This document shows positions 36,550 through 46,989 of a DNA stretch of 64,000 nt, in pieces. The position numbers and the translations under genes were made by a program. Position 1 is the first letter of the stretch. Each line of letters starts with the position of its first letter. Source of the stretch: Scedosporium boydii (Eukaryota; Ascomycota; Sordariomycetes; Microascales; Microascaceae); assembly GCA_002221725.1 (NCBI GenBank), contig NJFT01000016.1, forward strand, positions 124,001 through 188,000. Reading direction: 5' to 3'. The notes beneath the pieces are model-generated. The model did no database searches. It was not told where the DNA came from and worked only from the letters and a program-made list of their open reading frames with translations.

Positions 36550-37578
36550 ATGAATACCATTCTGTTGGCCCTGGTCCTTTGGGCATGTTTTCTGCCTCCC
36601 CTTCAGGCGAGCAGGGCTAGTGTCAGCTTCGAGCTCCTGTCGCAATATTTCGCCTACAAGATGGAATACAGAGTCCGGGGCGCCGCCAACACCAAGATTG
36701 CTGCAGGCTGCCCCGGCTCGACCGCCAACGGCGGCATGTGCACGTTCCTGGAGTTCGTCCGATACGTTTCGGATAGAGGGGTGAATTGGAGGCCGAACCC
36801 GAGCACTGTTGGTGACCCTCACACGACCAACCCCAACGTTGACCAAGTCGGAAAGTACTTCCAGACATACGTTAATCCAGACTGGTCATACACTTACAAC
36901 GACTTCGATGAACCGAAGATGCATTCAGATTATGCGACCTGGCTGAACACCAACAAGCCGGGCAGCACGAACAAGAACGATCCGTCAGTACCCGTAAAGC
37001 TGAGCTACTACATTAACTCGGTTCGCGACGTCAGGGGTGGCGCCAGCGACATCCCGCCGGTTAGGGCCTTGATTCCCGACGGCGACCCTGATCTCCTAAA
37101 GTCCATCGATGCGGCAGAAAAGGCCAAGGAGTTGCGAAGCCTTGATCTCGGTACCAACCTAGCGAGGGCCTTCACCAATTTCGCCAATAACCCTCGCAAC
37201 AATCGAGGCAATCGAGGAAATCGAGGAAATCGAGGAAATCGAGCCGGCAATCGAGGAGGCAATCGAGGCCCTCAAAAGACGGTAGAGTGGATAGATTCCA
37301 ATGGTCAGTGGCATGTAGTTAATGTGCAGAAAAAGACACAAACTGCAGGAGGGACAACTTTCACGCAGATCCTTGATGTCGGCGCAACTATGCGTCAGTC
37401 TGGGGCCACCTCGGCTGCAGACACTGCCATCTTTAACAACATCATGGCCGAAATGCGGGCTGGACGGGTGCCGGCACAGACTCGGGGTCTATCTGGGCGG
37501 GATGTTGGGGGCATGCCAGGACACGTAAACACTCTGAATGCCCTAGGCACTTACGAGACAGACCTCCGGAACTGCTAG
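36550..37578 (+). CDS. Secreted protein of unknown function with N-R-G tandem repeat
   Basis: Single-exon frame, 342 aa. The start at MNTILLALVLWACFLPP gives a clear signal peptide with cleavage probable near ASRA. An in-phase upstream ATG at 36484 would bury the signal, so I reject it. The mature protein has few cysteines (one in AGCPG, one in GGMCTF, and the last residue is Cys). It has an aromatic-rich segment (KYFQTYVNPDWSYTYNDFD), then a basic low-complexity run of Asn-Arg-Gly triplets (about residues 216-240) encoded by a 9-nt tandem, then a Thr/Gly-rich tail. I recognise no catalytic motif. It is divergent from the killer-toxin-like chitinase, so a joint role is suggested by position only. 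It could be a cargo or effector protein, or an immunity factor. Confidence 0.8.
   Translation: MNTILLALVLWACFLPPLQASRASVSFELLSQYFAYKMEYRVRGAANTKIAAGCPGSTANGGMCTFLEFVRYVSDRGVNWRPNPSTVGDPHTTNPNVDQVGKYFQTYVNPDWSYTYNDFDEPKMHSDYATWLNTNKPGSTNKNDPSVPVKLSYYINSVRDVRGGASDIPPVRALIPDGDPDLLKSIDAAEKAKELRSLDLGTNLARAFTNFANNPRNNRGNRGNRGNRGNRAGNRGGNRGPQKTVEWIDSNGQWHVVNVQKKTQTAGGTTFTQILDVGATMRQSGATSAADTAIFNNIMAEMRAGRVPAQTRGLSGRDVGGMPGHVNTLNALGTYETDLRNC
37201..37270. repeat. 9-nt in-frame tandem (AATCGAGGN) coding Asn-Arg-Gly
   Basis: Roughly seven units, partly interrupted, lie inside the secreted-protein gene. The nucleotide identity between units indicates recent slippage, so copy number probably varies between strains. 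Confidence 0.9.
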
Positions 37579-38331
37579 AGATTTAAATTTACTACTTGGA
37601 TCAACAACTTCTTACATTGATCAAATGTATATAGTAAAGATGTTCTAAGCTCTAGCTAAGAAGAAGGTGTCGCTGGCATTGAGAGTCGCCGATGGAGCTC
37701 GATGGAATTTGGTGTCGTAGTTAAAATCCAATATGCTGGCGAAGCACCATTTCCACCTCTGAAGATATATACAAATAAAATATGTCTATTAGCCTAATTA
37801 CTGAAGTTCTTGCCTGATATTTCAGTTCTATGTCGCTCACCACGCCTCGTCTGCCAACCAATACCTTTGTATGTATGCTATTATGCTAATTGGTTTTATC
37901 ATGCGATTTAGATACAAATAGGGTCGTATGTAGTTTAAAACCGAGGAACCTGGAGAATGTCGATGTTATGGAAAACAACTTGGATTCCTCCGAGTTCCGT
38001 CTGTCTAGTTCCTTGGATAGAATTTCCTAAAATTCTACTTGACATTCTAGGTTCCAACGGACCAACAGTGTTCGTCCAACATCTACACGGGTACATCTAG
38101 TCATGGTAAGACTATATCAATATATTAATATATTAATTAGTGTAACGTCACGTTTTACTCGGTCGGGAAGGCAGATTCGTCCAAACCTTTTGACTTTCCT
38201 TTTGAAAAACCACTTATTACGCACTTCGTGGCTCGCTAGTCGGTTGCATTCGCCTAACTCTAGCAGATATCGATATCCCTCCTCAACAGTACTCAACCCG
38301 CTCAGGGAAACTCGAAAAGTAAGAGAAACCA
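37579..38331. other. Intergenic, AT-richer
   Basis: Contains the 3' flank of the secreted-protein gene and the promoter of the DUF4246 gene. It is noticeably richer in A and T than its neighbours. No gene is seen. Confidence 0.6.
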
Positions 38332-40710
38332 ATGGATTGTGATCATAGTCACGACCGAGGCCATGCCGCAGAGCCTTCTCAGGGGCCTGAAATGGTCTCA
38401 AACTCCGAGCTCGACTGGAGTCAGCGATTTGCCCACGGGATACTTGACTGGGCGCTCGAAAATCGCATCACGGCTCGAGAACTAGCCATGCTCCGGGTCA
38501 TGAATTCGATAACAGACAAGCCTGGCTGGGAGACCAAGATCTTCGACGACGAGGTTACGGCTTCGTGGAGGGCCGAAGCTGTGTCTCGCGAACGGCTCAT
38601 GAGTCGACGGGCCTGGGCCTGGTGTCTCGAGGAGCTGAGGGACAAGGCCGTGGAGTTTGCTCGTACCGGGCGAGTGGCTGTTTACGATGCTGGACCCCGA
38701 ATCTCAAAGTCAAGAAGAGATATCCTGGGTCCAATCGGTGCGAAGCTCAAGGTACTGGTGCAAAGCATGGTCGATAACACAGATCTGGAAGATTCCAACT
38801 GGCGACTGGACAAGGACGGCCGCATCTTAAACGTTGTTGACCCTTCACTCTATCCACTCGTTTATGGAGTCACAAAAGTTCTGCCTGATGGTGAAGAAGT
38901 CGGCCTCGATAATCTATGGGAAAAGATTAACCGCGGACCCCAGTCGGTTGTCGCGCCTCACCTGCTCGACATGAAGGAAGTCCTTGGTGATAATTATTGG
39001 GGAAGAATGTCAGTCGAGAAATTTTGGCGGTATTCAAACAAATTCCAGTGGCTCCCATGCGACGTCAAGTTTCAAAATCCCGATGGAGATGACTGCAAAC
39101 TCAGGATTGAGAGCTATATCAGCAATCTCCACCCCGGTTCTCACCGCGAGCTCTACTCCGTCATCGAGGACGTGATATCAGCGTCGGTCCAGCCGTGGAA
39201 CGACACAGTGACCTACGCAGTACCCCCAAGGTTGGGGAGGTATGCCCGCGGTACTCTGCCCGTTGGCCTTGGGAGAGCATCCCCACGGATACGAACCTTT
39301 TACTTTCAGCCCATGTATCCTCTTCCTCCCAACGGTTTATGTTTTCGAAAGGAGGGCAACTTCTATAAACAACTCGACGATTTAGAAAATGATTGGGACA
39401 CCCTCGAACCGGCAACTCGGGATGATATTTTGCGCGACATCGTTGAGGGGCTGGAAAGTGCAGAGCATTTCAGCCCGCCCAATGTCTGTCAAACCAGCTG
39501 GGACTATCGCGAAGAGATACTGGACCGGGTTGAACCCTTCATTCACCTGGAACCCGGGATTATGTCCTCATTCGAGGAATGGAAATCAGGGAAGATACCA
39601 CCCAATCAACAAGCCGTACATCTATGGGATGATCCATCGTCGTTGGACGATATCCTGGGGGCGCTTATTCAAGATGCGCCGAATGTGGTACGTCATGAGG
39701 ATGTTGGCCACACGCAGACTCAAATTGAGGTTATGGAGCCACCTGCGGCGGCACTCCAGGAGAGCGGAGACTGGGTGTCCGACCAAGATTCTCCAGATAA
39801 CGGTCCTTCTCCGGTTTGTCCGTTCAGCCCTTGCCCAGCTCCCGAAGAGTGCCCTACCATGTCTCGCGAAGATGCCATAGAAAGGCAATCAAGCTCTCTC
39901 CTGAAGGAGTATGACCACGAATACCGCAACGTTGAATTGCAGCATACCTTTCGGCAGCAGGGGCTCCAAGTCTTTGTCAAGATTCAAAGCATTGAACTCA
40001 CACCAGAGAGGCCGCGCTATGACGGTGGCGACTGGACAATCGAAGGGTTATTTAACGAGCATATCGTCGCCACTTCGACTTACTTCTTCGACGTCACAAA
40101 TGTATCGGATTCGGCGTCTATGGCTTTCAGGGTTCACGCCGATTTTACCTCGGAGTTAGTGTCCAGGGATCGCGAATGTATCAAGCGTAAACAACTGATT
40201 TCCGTCTTTGCCATTGACGACCTTACGCCTGAACGAGCGGTACCACATACCCAAGAACTTGGGTCCATATCTATATCGGAGGGGGCGTTCATTGCGTTCC
40301 CAAGCATACTGCAGCACCGCATGGGTCCCATTGAGCTGAACGATGTCTCGAAGCCCGGCCACGTCAGATTCCTTAGCGTTTTCCTAGTGGACCCCAACTA
40401 CCGCATCGTATCGACGAGGAGAGTAGTGCCCCAACGTTTGGACTGGTGGATGCGCGACGTCTTCCCGGGATCGTATCTGCGAAGCGCGGGCTTTCCGGCG
40501 GAGTTACTCAACCAGATCCTCAATGAGGCCGCCCGGGAATCTCCCGTCATCACGCCGTCCCAGGCGCGGGAGTTTCGGTCGAGAATGTTGCGCGAGAACG
40601 AGAGGATGATGGCGGGGGTTAACGATGTCGGCTTTTACCGGTACTTTTACGAGGAAACACCCGAACGTTATTCCCCGTACTCTCCGCGATCATCTGATGA
40701 TGAGTTGTAG
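38332..40710 (+). CDS. DUF4246 family protein
   Basis: Single-exon 792-aa protein matching the fungal DUF4246 family in overall plan: an N-terminal helical region (ELAMLRVMNSITDKPGW), a central region with YIxNLHPxxHRELYSVIEDV, and a C-terminal beta-rich region with KIQSIELTPERPRYDGGDW, EGLFNEHIVAT, FFDVTNVSDSASMAFR and a later LQHRMGPIELNDVSKPGHVRF. The C-terminal part looks like a double-stranded beta-helix fold, and a dioxygenase-like function has been suspected for such proteins. That is an inference, not a demonstrated activity. Position 569 is Thr in DWTIEG, where I remember family members having WH[VI]EG; His662 in QHR is present. No signal peptide. The window contains one copy, although the family is usually multicopy in ascomycetes. 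Confidence 0.88.
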   Translation: MDCDHSHDRGHAAEPSQGPEMVSNSELDWSQRFAHGILDWALENRITARELAMLRVMNSITDKPGWETKIFDDEVTASWRAEAVSRERLMSRRAWAWCLEELRDKAVEFARTGRVAVYDAGPRISKSRRDILGPIGAKLKVLVQSMVDNTDLEDSNWRLDKDGRILNVVDPSLYPLVYGVTKVLPDGEEVGLDNLWEKINRGPQSVVAPHLLDMKEVLGDNYWGRMSVEKFWRYSNKFQWLPCDVKFQNPDGDDCKLRIESYISNLHPGSHRELYSVIEDVISASVQPWNDTVTYAVPPRLGRYARGTLPVGLGRASPRIRTFYFQPMYPLPPNGLCFRKEGNFYKQLDDLENDWDTLEPATRDDILRDIVEGLESAEHFSPPNVCQTSWDYREEILDRVEPFIHLEPGIMSSFEEWKSGKIPPNQQAVHLWDDPSSLDDILGALIQDAPNVVRHEDVGHTQTQIEVMEPPAAALQESGDWVSDQDSPDNGPSPVCPFSPCPAPEECPTMSREDAIERQSSSLLKEYDHEYRNVELQHTFRQQGLQVFVKIQSIELTPERPRYDGGDWTIEGLFNEHIVATSTYFFDVTNVSDSASMAFRVHADFTSELVSRDRECIKRKQLISVFAIDDLTPERAVPHTQELGSISISEGAFIAFPSILQHRMGPIELNDVSKPGHVRFLSVFLVDPNYRIVSTRRVVPQRLDWWMRDVFPGSYLRSAGFPAELLNQILNEAARESPVITPSQAREFRSRMLRENERMMAGVNDVGFYRYFYEETPERYSPYSPRSSDDEL

Positions 40711-42114
40711 TACGCCTCGTTAGGGGAATCTTGCTTTCTTTCTATATGTATCTGAAACTGTCTTGATTTGGAGAGAGCCGGACAGGTATATTACATTATA
40801 CAACATTTGTATATATTGTTTGACGCTTTAGTCTTGGGCTTACTAGGTGCGGCAGTCTCTTTCTGATATGCTGCTGGCTTTTCCTTTTCCCTGCTGCTGA
40901 GTCCAACTGTGAACAGGATAGATGACTACGCAATGACGAGGAAGTCTAAATTTATTCCTTCTCTCTCTCTTTATCCCTACTTCTCTCCCTTCTCTTTCTC
41001 CTTTTTTGTTTTACTGACATTTTCTTTTTCTACCTCTTCTCCCCGATGCTGGCAATGTCACCCAAGCCTCCATTACAACGAATAACCCCCCCACCCCCAA
41101 AACAAATTTTCAAGATCTACCGAGGCGTCCAGGTTCTATTTCAAATATCTCACGCCAGGGTACGTCCAAAACTGCTGAAACTGTAAATTTCCCCATTTCC
41201 TGCCCGGCGACCATTTCATTGGAGGTGTCCGACCCGGTTCCCCGGAGAAAGTGGGGCCAACACCGGGGACTAACACCCCGCCCTTTTCCCGGGGGTCTTT
41301 CGGCTCCGGACCGGGTGAACGGTTGCAGGTAGAGGAAGATGAGATGTCGAAGGCCTTACAGCTAAGTAAATCCCAGCAATAGCAGTAGAGCAAGAGCAGT
41401 GAATATATTCCGGTTAAGAACAGAGGTAGCCCCAGAAGATAAATCAGGGGCCCTGCGACAATATAGACTTGGAGGAATTACCTTCCAGAACGGACCATGC
41501 AATTCAAAAGCCAGAAGAGAGAGAGAAAGGGGCTAAAAAAAAAAGAAGAAAAAATTAAAAATAAATGAAGTAAAATAAATAAACAAGAAAACCTTTCGCC
41601 AACCGACAGAGAAAGAAAGAATGCGTCCTTCTACCACTGCATATCCGTATCTGTTTAATCCTCCACAGGTCGGAAAACGAGAAATGCCACACACTTTTCC
41701 CGCAAAGAATTAAAGGACATGAAGAGAATCGAACACTCAACCCGGTTCTGAGCCCTATCCCTTCCCTCTTCTCCGTCACGAAATGACTGCCCCTCTCCTC
41801 TTCCACACTTCGCAAACTCGAGGCTAATGAAAGCCAAGCTAGGAGGGATTCTCTGCATCCCCCCTCTTCACGCCGGCTCCTCGGCCCGGATTCACGGAAT
41901 CCACACAACGCGGGGTTCGTCCGAGCGTCCCCCTCCATAACGGTATGCAACGATGACACCTTGAAATGTCCGACGGATGGATAGATGGATTGCTGCGCAA
42001 AGCTTGATTTGGTATAAATATCAATCTACCACGTTCTCATCTCCCTCGTTTCCTACTCTATCCAATCATCCGATCTCACCCATAGACAAAACGAACAGCT
42101 CCTCACACATCGCC
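40711..42114. other. Intergenic region
   Basis: No convincing gene. Contains CT-rich and A-rich low-complexity runs (about 40,945-41,035 and 41,530-41,590). The last part is likely the promoter of the DUF1349-like gene. Confidence 0.6.
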
Positions 42115-42795
42115 ATGACTTCAACCATCAAAATCTCTGCCAAGCCCAACACCGACATCTGGCGCAAACCCCCCAACATCAACGCCTTCAACGGTTCGTA
42201 TCCCCAATTCCCTCCAGTCATATAAACAGAATTAAAAATAAAAAGAAAAAGAACTAACGACAAAAAAACAGCCCCCTTCACACCCCTCGCCCGCCGGCCC
42301 CTCCCAACCTTCACCTCCGCCCAACTCACCCTCGCCTTCACTCCAACAACCCAATACGACCAAGCCGGCCTCCTCCTCACCTTCCACCCCCCTTCATCCT
42401 CATCCCAAGAACCAACCACCCTCCCCTGGATCAAAACCGGCGTAGAACTCTACAACGGCTCCCCGCGCCTATCTACAGTAGCATGCCCCCAATGGGCCGA
42501 CTGGTCCGTCGCTCCTCTCCTGGACGAGGGGAAGGAAGGGGTCGTTAAGACGACGATACGCGTCGAGAGGGTGGTTGATCACCATGGACCGAGTTTGTGG
42601 GTGTATGCTGTTAATAAAGATGGGGGGAAGGAGTCGCTGAGGGAGGTTTGTTGGGTTTTTGCGCTGGGGAAGGAGGATGAGGAGAAGGGGGATTGGGAGG
42701 TCGAGGTTTCGGCTATGGCTGCTAGGCCGGCGGGCGATGAGGCGCTGGGGGTGCTGGAGGCAGTGTTTACTGGGATCGAAGTGAATTGGGATTGA
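42115..42795 (+). CDS. DUF1349-like concanavalin-fold protein
   Basis: Two exons (42115-42193 and 42272-42795), 200 aa. The intron has a weak gttcgt donor, an actaac branch and an aaacag acceptor. The join reads NAFN-APFTP. The body has the DUF1349 pattern: LTFTPTTQYDQAGLLL near the start, WIKTGVELYNGSPRLSTVA, a central WADWS, and RVERVVDHHGPSLWVY. The family is a small beta-sandwich found in bacteria and fungi, mostly of unknown biochemical role. No signal peptide, so probably cytosolic. No operon-like partner; the genes on both sides are unrelated. Confidence 0.85.
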
Positions 42796-43460
42796 GACGC
42801 CTCAAAGTCGAAATCTTGACGACGAAAAGGGAACGTTGGTAGATGACGAGGACGATCTCTACAGCAGCGAAAACAAGCAGCGAAATTGACGAATCAACAA
42901 ATCTATTAGTCGTATTTGGACGTGAAGTACATCACTGCTCTTTTCTTTTCTCCCCATACCGCCCCTCGCTCCGTTTTAACTTTCGCCGGACCATCTCGTA
43001 TCTCTTCCGCTCTCCTCTCTCTCTCTCTCTCCAACCATATTAGGACTAAAGAAACCGGCCATGCTGATAGCCAACAGCTTGCGCTAGATACAAAAGACCC
43101 GAAGAAGAAGAAGAAGAAGAAGAAGAAAAAGACTAGTAAGGCTCATATATAATCAACTCGACAAGGAAGAAGGGCAAAGAAGAAAGGAAAATAAAAGCGT
43201 TAGAAAAAAAAATTGTCAAAACGGGAACCCATATCCCTTTTGTGTCTCTTCCCAGATCCCTAGCCCACCAGGTCCATCTCCTGGAGAATAATAAGGAAAT
43301 TCGATAACAAGTATAACAAGGTGATGGTCCAGGATAATAGTACACTGGCTACAATTAAGAAGGGGGTAAACAAGGTCGAGATCGAAGAAGAAAAAGAAGA
43401 AAGGAAAAGATTATGTCTCCCCCGTTCAACATCAGATGAAGGAAAGGACTGGGCGTTCGT
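42796..43460. other. Convergent 3' flanks
   Basis: Lies between the ends of two convergent genes. Contains a (GAA)n microsatellite and CT runs. No gene is seen. Confidence 0.65.
43101..43127. repeat. (GAA)9 microsatellite
   Basis: Trinucleotide run in the intergenic space between convergent genes. Confidence 0.95.
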
Positions 43461-46341
43461 TTACCTCACCGCGGTTCCCATGCGCCTGCCTCGGTCTCCA
43501 CTCCTAGTCCTAGACGTACCCGTCACGCGCATCCAGTCCTCCCACTCCTTGCTAATCTCCATCAGCACGGAGCCCATGACCATCGCGCTCGCCATGAGAC
43601 CGTGGCCCTCGCCCTCAAGCACGCGCACCTCGCACCTCCGCATCGTCTTACCAAGCCACCTGACGTTCTCCACCGGCACGCGCGTATCCCGGCTGCCGTG
43701 GTGAATCACAACAGGCCTCGTAATGTCGACGTATCGGAAGCCGATGGTATGTCGCCTCTCGAGACAGACTAGCAAATCAACGGCGGGGTTCGCTCCCGTC
43801 GTTGCCAGCTCCCAGATAGCGTGGGTTAGCCGGTTATCGTACGTCATCTGCCTCTCCTTGTCCGCCATCGCGGTCGCCGCAGCGGCGATGACGGCACGCT
43901 CGGAGTTCTTTAGCCGAGCACCCTGACCTCCCGACGGCCGCACGAGATCCATATTCTCCGTCGCCGTGGGGACCCCCCCGCCGTTGGATAGCTGCCCGCC
44001 ATCGCCGTTGGCCTGCCCGTTCTTCTGCGCGTCGTGCCCGATGTTCTCCTTGTCGTTGCTCGCGACGCCCCGGGTTGGTTGGTCGCCTAGTGTCGGTGCG
44101 TCAGACGCCCGGTTGTTGTTCGATTTCCTCTTGCCCCTGCGCTGCGTCTTGGGCAGGGAACTGGTAATCGAGCTGCTCGTCGCCGACATGAAGGAGCTGT
44201 TCGCGGCCTTGAGGATCGGCGTCGGCAACGCCCTCAGGATGCGCTGGGACGTGGGGATCGCATTCGTTGGCGGCAAGTTCTGCGAGGTTCCGAAGACGTT
44301 CATCTGCGAGGGCGGGATCCATGGCGCAAGGAGGTGGATCCGTCCTCGAATATGTTGCGGCATTCGAAGTGCCGTCGCAAGTGCATAGATGGCACCGGCA
44401 GAGTGGGCAAGGATCGAGAACTTGTTAATCTTGAGCGCCTGGCAAATCGCGTAAACATCATCTAGATCCACGTCAGTATTAATAATTCGAAAAGCACGCA
44501 CGCGTAAATACTAAAAAAAAGAAAAAAAAAAATTGCCAGGGACACTCACCAGGCCAGCTGAGCGGCGTAGCAGTGCCGTCGGCGTAAGGCTCGCTATCGC
44601 CAACACCAGGTCGGTCCGGTGTGATGAGACGAAGCTTGAGCGTAAGTGCAAGCTCGTCATAGAAAGCCGTAATGTATCGCGTCAAACCCATGCCGACGCA
44701 ACAGAATACCGCCGAACCTTCGGAATCTCCAACTTCGGAAAATGAAATGACCCTCCCGGTCTGAGGATGTCGAATCTTTTGCGATAGCCTCGGAGAGCAG
44801 AGGTACGACTCAACAGCATCATCGATAGAATCGGCGCTTCGGGGCCGCTCGTATCCGTGTGGGACTGCGGGTTCGGGAGAGCTCAAGCGACTGCGGTTGC
44901 CGCCGTTCTTGTCCTCAGCTACTCTGGGGCTCAGAGCACCAGATCCGCGTTTCAGCTTGGAGCTGCTCCTCTTTATTCGTACGCTATCAAGAGGATCGGG
45001 AGTCATCTGGCCGGACCGCCGACGACCACGGTCGTAGCTAGCATCTCGCCTGCGGCCTTGTGCGACGGATGGGAAGGGCGCAAAATCTTCATTATCGAGG
45101 TCATCAGCGCTATGTGGGTGGATGTTCATGCCCTCCAACCGGCTGTTACTGGGGGAGCGGTAATGGGATGGCTGCGATTTGGAAGATGATGACGGGAATT
45201 CTCGGGTGATTGTGGTGGTGGTAACATTTTGCGCAGCGGGGTGCCTGAGTGTCGTTACTTCCGGAGATTTGCTCGGCACGGGAGGGGGAAGAGGGCTAGT
45301 AGAAGTCGGGGCGTCTCGGGATCGTGTGTGCTCGTCAGTTTCGTGAATAGTATCAGCGGGTAGTTCGCCATCTCGCTTAGATCGAGAGTGCCTCGCAGAT
45401 GACCTCTTGGCCCCAGATCCTGTCTTCCTTAGAGAGGAATCACGGGCGGGTATCGGTCGAGGACTTGGAAGGTCCACGTTAACACTAGCAGGCATTGTTA
45501 CGGTGAGGGTAGTAGTTTTCGTCTTCTCCGGGCTCGGATCTCTCCGCGGTGACTCGTGAACGGACTGCTCCTCCGTGATAGGGGTCTCGGCGAGGAAAGG
45601 ATCGGGACGCGAGGACGCGGCGGGACTGAAGCCGTTCAAGGCTCCACCTACGGCGCCGATGCTGGCTCGCTTTTTCTCGAGTTCCCTCTCGCGCAGTCTC
45701 TCTTTCGAGCTCATGTACATGAGCCCCTTTTGGCTGCGACCTTGTTTCTTGCCCCAGCTGTCATGGGATCGCTTTCTCTGGAGTTCGGGCTGTTGAGGAG
45801 AGACTCCTCGCTCGATTGACAGGTTACCGATGCTCTGGGTATCGTCGCGAGAACCGAGGGAGCCCTTGGACGACGGGCGGGAGGCGGTCCTGAGGAAGGA
45901 CTTGAAGGCACTTGGCTCGTGAGACGGAGACTTGGGAGCAGTCAGCGGCGAGAAGCCCGATGGTGGTTTCGCGGTTCGGATGACGGGAGGGCTGGCGGCG
46001 AGTTCGTCGAGAGAGAGGCCGTGGGCGGGATCCTCGTCCTGCGAAGGTTGGGAGTAGGCGCCGTAGTCGACGCCGAAGCTTCCTTCGCGAGGCGATCCAG
46101 GGACGGAAAAGTTAGCAGCGGGTCCTTCGAAGTGGTTGCTCGCGGGCTTCGAGATGACCGAAAGGCTGGTGATTAGAGATGAGATGACCTCGGGTGACGC
46201 GGGAGGTAGTTGTCCTTGGCGAGACTCGAGCGGCCGAGAATACGTGTTCGACGACGACGGGTGGTTCTGTAAAGCCCTTTGGCGCGATTGATGACGGCTC
46301 TGTCTTGGGATAGGGGGGGGATGGGTCGTTGGAGGGTCCAT
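43461..46341 (-). CDS. Alpha/beta hydrolase with long disordered N-terminus
   Basis: Two exons (46341-44550 and 44461-43461), 930 aa. The intron has donor gtgagt, and acceptor gatctag gives the in-phase join SWP-DDVYAICQAL. Residues 1 to about 505 are low complexity (Ser, Pro, Arg, Lys), with several basic and phosphorylation-prone patches. The hydrolase fold follows: VFCCVGMGLTRY as an oxyanion-type loop, RLITPDRPGVGDS, and the nucleophile elbow LAHSAGAIYA (Ser618), in which the first glycine of GxSxG is alanine. A disordered insertion of about 130 residues (QRRGKRKSNNNRASD region) splits the fold. The end is PVVIHHGSRDTRVP (acid) and EGEGHGLM (His). The substrate is unknown. An unusual feature is the combination of a catalytic-looking core with very long disordered arms, which suggests regulation by phosphorylation or scaffolding. 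Confidence 0.9.
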
Positions 46342-46960
46342 GGCTAAGAAGAGTTAAGAACCACTTCTCGTACGTCCGCCCGGCTGCAGGAGCAGCAGGA
46401 ATGGCGGCGGATTGGCACGGAACAAAGAAATTAAAACTGGTAGTGTAGCGGCGTGCGGTGATGATCGGGGCAATGACGAGCAGACGCAGCGCTCGTGCAG
46501 GGACTGGACGGCAGCGGCAGCAGGAATGGGGAGCGGCGGTAGAAGCAGCAGTGACCGAGTTGAAGGGTACAATCATGCGGTATCCTCTACTTTCGTCGAC
46601 TACTACTCTTTTTGGCCCGACTCGTCGTAGCGAAAGTGGGAGATGCAGAAAGGGATGGTATGTTCTCGTCGGTCTCGCGTCCTTCTTTTGGTGTGTGGGT
46701 TGGGAAAGTGGAGAAATAACGCAGGGTCAAATGGTTCAACCTGCGTCTAGAAAGTGTCAGGTGTGGCGTAATAAAACTTGCAACGCACGGAGGGATGCAG
46801 GACAACGCAACGCTACGGCGGAGCCAAATGCGCTTGTGGAAGGACGACGAAGAGGCGAGGCCGAGCCGAGACAGGACGAGACGAGACGAGACGAAAAATG
46901 CAGGTGGAATGTGGACCGGCGTACGAAAGGATGGTAATCTCCAGCCAGAAGGACAGGAAT

Positions 46961-46989
46961 TGTGTGCGTGTGTGTGCGTGTGTGTGTGC
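46961..46989. repeat. Imperfect (GT)n microsatellite
   Basis: Alternating TGTG with occasional C, immediately followed by a TACGAAGTA-type word. Confidence 0.9.

Noticed and set aside
41700..41750. Possible tRNA T-arm (GTTCGATTCTC on the minus strand)
   Set aside because: The stem pairs at only three positions, and no acceptor or D arm can be found around it.
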